A DNA stretch of 64,000 nucleotides. Origin: Candidatus Saccharimonadota bacterium. Its GTDB lineage: Bacteria > Patescibacteriota > Saccharimonadia > Saccharimonadales > UBA4665. The notes below the pieces were generated by a model. It had not been told where the DNA came from. It saw only the letters and a program-made list of their open reading frames with translations, and searched no databases. Both the position numbers and the translations under genes were made by a program. Numbering within the stretch: the first letter of the stretch is position 1; each line of letters starts with the position of its first letter. Of the stretch, positions 61,989 to 64,000 are shown one piece after another. The DNA lies in the NCBI GenBank assembly GCA_002746885.1, contig PDRS01000005.1, positions 62,001 to 126,000 of the forward strand, read 5' to 3'.

Positions 61989-62402
61989 TTGCCTACTATC
62001 AATCAATTGGTGCGCAAACCGCGCAGCAAGGCGACGACGAAAAGCAAATCGCCAGCGTTGCACCGTGTGGTCAACAACCTCAAAACAAAAAACTACGAAA
62101 AGTCAGCGCCGTTTAAACGCGGCGTATGCGTCAAAGTGACGACCAAAACACCAAAGAAACCAAACTCGGCGCTCCGCAAGGTTGCGCGCGTTCGGTTGGG
62201 CAATGGCTACGAAGTGTGGGCATACATTGGCGGCGAAGGCCACAATCTGCAGGAACACGCCGTTGTCATGATTCGCGGGGGGCGCGTCAAGGACCTTCCT
62301 GGTGTGCGCTACCACATTGTGCGCGGTGCACTCGATCTTCAGGGCGTCCAAAACCGCAAACAAGGTCGTTCTAAATACGGCGCCAAGAAGGAGGGCAAAT
62401 AA
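61989..62402 (+). CDS. rpsL: 30S ribosomal protein S12
   Basis: S12 (uS12) acts in decoding at the A site. The 137-residue protein begins [12 protein letters not shown], so the start must be the TTG at 61989, which follows AAAGGGG by 6 nt; there is no in-frame ATG or GTG near. The conserved [58 protein letters not shown] and RKQGRSKYG are present. The Lys residues linked to streptomycin resistance (TPKKPNSA) are the sensitive type. An insertion-like [36 protein letters not shown] precedes the core and is known from Gram-positive type S12. Confidence 0.96.
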   Translation: MPTINQLVRKPRSKATTKSKSPALHRVVNNLKTKNYEKSAPFKRGVCVKVTTKTPKKPNSALRKVARVRLGNGYEVWAYIGGEGHNLQEHAVVMIRGGRVKDLPGVRYHIVRGALDLQGVQNRKQGRSKYGAKKEGK

Positions 62403-62590
62403 TGAACCAGCGTATCGCAGCAAGCGTAGCCGTGTTTCTCGGTTCGTTCCTCGCTGTCTGGAGTCAATTATTTTTGCATGATGACATGCGCGTGTTGCGT
62501 GTTGTCCTGTTGATTGTCGGCGTAGCACTGGCCGGAGCGGCACTCGCTGTGGCTGGCAAAGCCAAAAATGAGAAGAAAGGGAAAAAATAA
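62402..62590 (+). CDS. Small two-helix membrane protein inserted between rpsL and rpsG
   Basis: The 62-residue product has two hydrophobic helices (IAASVAVFLGSFLAVWSQLFL and VLRVVLLIVGVALAGAALAVA) with a short loop HDDMR and a strongly basic end (KAKNEKKGKK). Its start shares the A of the rpsL stop (TAATG) and its stop shares the A of the rpsG start (TAATG), so it is translated in line with both. Such a gene is not part of the str operon in model bacteria. I recognise no family. Confidence 0.78.
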   Translation: MNQRIAASVAVFLGSFLAVWSQLFLHDDMRVLRVVLLIVGVALAGAALAVAGKAKNEKKGKK

Positions 62591-63069
62591 TGCCACGTAA
62601 AGTTACCGCATCTTTAGTACGGGACATTCCGGCCGACCGCGTCTACAACAGTGTTGCTGTGCAGCGGCTCATAAACCGCGTTATGCGCGATGGTAAAAAA
62701 CAAGTTGCCGAGCGGCTCGTCTACACCGGTATGGAGACGGCCGCAAAAAAGCTGAAGGTTGATAATCCTTTCGATGTCTTTGAGCAGGCCTTTGGCAACA
62801 TCCGTCCCAGCCTAGAAACTCGCTCTCGTCGCGTAGGCGGCGCCAACTACCAAATACCGTTCGAGGTCAAGGGGCAGCGCCGAAACCACCTGACAACCAT
62901 GTGGTTTGTGCAAGCGGCTCGCGCGCGCAAAGGCATGAGTATGGCTGATCGTATCGCCGCAGAACTCATGGACGCGTACAACAACCAAGGTGCCGCAGTG
63001 AAGAAACGTGAAGACACGCACCGCATGGCCGAAGCTAACCGCGCATTCGCGCATTTTGCACGCGGCTAG
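62590..63069 (+). CDS. rpsG: 30S ribosomal protein S7
   Basis: S7 (uS7) nucleates assembly of the 30S head. The 159-residue protein has MPRKVTASLVRDIPADRVYNSVAVQRLINRVMRDGKKQVAERLVY, NIRPSLETRSRRVGGANYQIPFEV and MADRIAAELMDAYNNQGAAVKKREDTHRMAEANRAFAHF, all standard. It is coupled to the small membrane gene upstream by TAATG. fusA follows after 164 bp with its own promoter. Confidence 0.97.
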   Translation: MPRKVTASLVRDIPADRVYNSVAVQRLINRVMRDGKKQVAERLVYTGMETAAKKLKVDNPFDVFEQAFGNIRPSLETRSRRVGGANYQIPFEVKGQRRNHLTTMWFVQAARARKGMSMADRIAAELMDAYNNQGAAVKKREDTHRMAEANRAFAHFARG

Positions 63070-63164
63070 CGCGCAAAGCCTGTGGTGTTGGCTTCACTGA
63101 GCCAGATGCGTGCGAAAAGTGACATGCTTTAGCGTAGAATGCCATAAAACAGTGACAGGCTTAA

Positions 63165-63193
63165 TTAACAAAACTAATGGTACGAAATAAGAT
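63165..63193 (+). promoter_or_regulatory. Promoter of fusA
   Basis: TTAACA, a 17-bp spacer and TAAGAT (63188-63193). The leader is about 34 nt and carries AAGGAG 5 nt before the ATG, a conventional arrangement. Confidence 0.65.
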
Positions 63194-63233
63194 GATATCT
63201 CTTACTTCTACCTCTCAACTCTAAGGAGTTTAC

Positions 63234-64000
63234 ATGGCAGACAAGAAAGTTTTAATGAAAGATGTGCGCAACATAGGAATCATTGCGCATATTGACGCCG
63301 GTAAAACCACTACTACAGAAGGAATACTGTATAGAACCGGCCTGAAGCACAAGATTGGCGCTGTTCACGAAGGCGAAACCACGACCGACTGGATGGCGCA
63401 GGAACGGGAACGCGGTATTACCATCGTCAGTGCCGCCGTGACGTGCTACTGGAAGGGTAAGCAGATCAACATTATCGATACACCTGGCCACATCGACTTC
63501 ACGGCCGAAGTGGAGCGTTCTCTTCGTGTGCTCGACGGTGCCTGCGTGGTGTTTGACGGTAAAATGGGCGTAGAAAGCCAGTCAGAAACAGTCTGGCGCC
63601 AAGCCGACAAATACGGCGTGCCTCGCATATGTTTCATAAACAAAATCAACCAAACGGGCGGCGACTTTTACAAGAGCCTCGAAAGTATACATCATCGCCT
63701 CAGTAAGCGCGCGTTTCCTGTCCATCTGCCGATTGGTTTTGAACAGTCCATAAACGGCGTTGTTGACCTCGTGAGAATGAAAGCCTACACCTACAAAGAA
63801 TTTCATGATCACGAACTCACGGAAGGCGAAGTTCCTGCCGATATGCTCGATCAGGCGCAAAAATACCGCAGTCTGCTCATAGAAAATGCGGTCGCAGAAG
63901 ACGAAGCTATGCTCGAAAAATATTTCGAGGTCGGCGAAGACGGCTTGAGCGAGCAAGAAATCCAGCAAGCTATCCGAACGGCGGTGCTGACCGGCAAATT
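63234..64000 (+). CDS. fusA: Elongation factor G, 5' part (3' end outside window)
   Basis: EF-G drives translocation with GTP. The visible 255 residues hold the G domain: G1 [14 protein letters not shown]2 region [11 protein letters not shown]3 DTPGHIDF, and [23 protein letters not shown]. Odd: the G4 motif, normally NKxD (NKMD), reads NKIN here (AAC at 63648-63650), losing the Asp that contacts the guanine base. The rest of the frame is intact to the window edge. The start at 63234 is set by AAGGAG and the family N-terminus. Confidence 0.96.
   Translation, partial: MADKKVLMKDVRNIGIIAHIDAGKTTTTEGILYRTGLKHKIGAVHEGETTTDWMAQERERGITIVSAAVTCYWKGKQINIIDTPGHIDFTAEVERSLRVLDGACVVFDGKMGVESQSETVWRQADKYGVPRICFINKINQTGGDFYKSLESIHHRLSKRAFPVHLPIGFEQSINGVVDLVRMKAYTYKEFHDHELTEGEVPADMLDQAQKYRSLLIENAVAEDEAMLEKYFEVGEDGLSEQEIQQAIRTAVLTGK

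Overview
Organism. The window is bacterial chromosomal DNA of roughly balanced base composition, densely packed with short intergenic gaps and many ATGA or TAATG gene overlaps. It has a monoderm-like envelope set: MurT/GatD lipid II amidation, a class A penicillin-binding protein, a CAP-domain surface protein, a signal-peptide protein with a DUF11-type repeat, and a type IV pilus ATPase. I see no outer-membrane genes and almost no small-molecule biosynthesis. Together with GatCAB-dependent tRNA charging, a CIRCE/HrcA heat-shock signature, and many housekeeping genes whose -10 box lies only 6-9 bp before the start codon, this suggests a reduced-genome Patescibacteria/CPR lineage, most likely Candidatus Saccharibacteria (TM7). 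That assignment is inference from gene content; no rRNA is present to confirm it. TGA is used as a stop throughout.

Layout. 1-6.3 kb: gatC(partial)-gatA-hypothetical-gatB, galU, two small membrane/stress genes and an orphan gene. 6.4-10.1 kb: dnaE. 10.1-10.9 kb: a gene-poor stretch with two near-identical 26-bp palindromes and one copy of a dispersed 11-bp-iteron element. 10.9-20.4 kb: CAP protein, a TrmH-type methyltransferase divergent from pilB, rplS, a small membrane protein, rnhB, yraN, convergent pepN, nusA. 20.4-31.5 kb: CIRCE-controlled clpC, a HEMLH membrane protein, an orphan PPDK-N-like gene, radA, a class A PBP, tyrS. 31.6-37.7 kb: murT-gatD-recG, a small coupled ORF, a zinc-phospholipase-like protein, rsmD, a DUF1801 protein. 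37.9-44.8 kb: tRNA-Leu and a more accessory-looking stretch (membrane protein, def, orphan gene, large surface protein, SDR, DUF5680 protein) ending in a 680-bp repeat-rich gap with two hairpin direct repeats and the second copy of the iteron element. 44.8-49.6 kb: SPFH protein, hisS, a small membrane protein, tig, CIRCE-controlled clpP. 49.6-57.3 kb: rpoB-rpoC behind a long leader. 57.4-61.8 kb: ABC transporter, lipoprotein-like gene, nucleotide-sugar dehydrogenase. 61.8-64 kb: str operon rpsL-(small membrane gene)-rpsG-fusA, with fusA cut by the window edge.

How the genes work together. Most genes serve transcription, translation, protein quality control, DNA replication/repair and cell-wall synthesis. 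ClpC and ClpP are far apart but carry matching CIRCE operators over their -35 boxes, so one HrcA-type repressor probably controls both halves of the protease. GatCAB, TyrRS, HisRS, tRNA-Leu, L19, S12, S7 and EF-G feed translation; NusA and RpoBC feed transcription. GalU and the UDP-sugar dehydrogenase feed surface polysaccharide precursors; MurT/GatD and the PBP build and modify peptidoglycan.

Most interesting. (1) RpoC has lost all eight zinc-ligand cysteines of both beta-prime zinc sites without deletion, and PilB and MurT in the same window also lack their zinc-ribbon cysteines. (2) EF-G has NKIN where the guanine-specificity motif NKxD is expected. (3) About eighteen genes look leaderless. 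(4) The 11-bp palindromic iteron element occurs twice with 3 versus 4 units. (5) A two-helix membrane gene is inserted between rpsL and rpsG by 1-nt overlaps.
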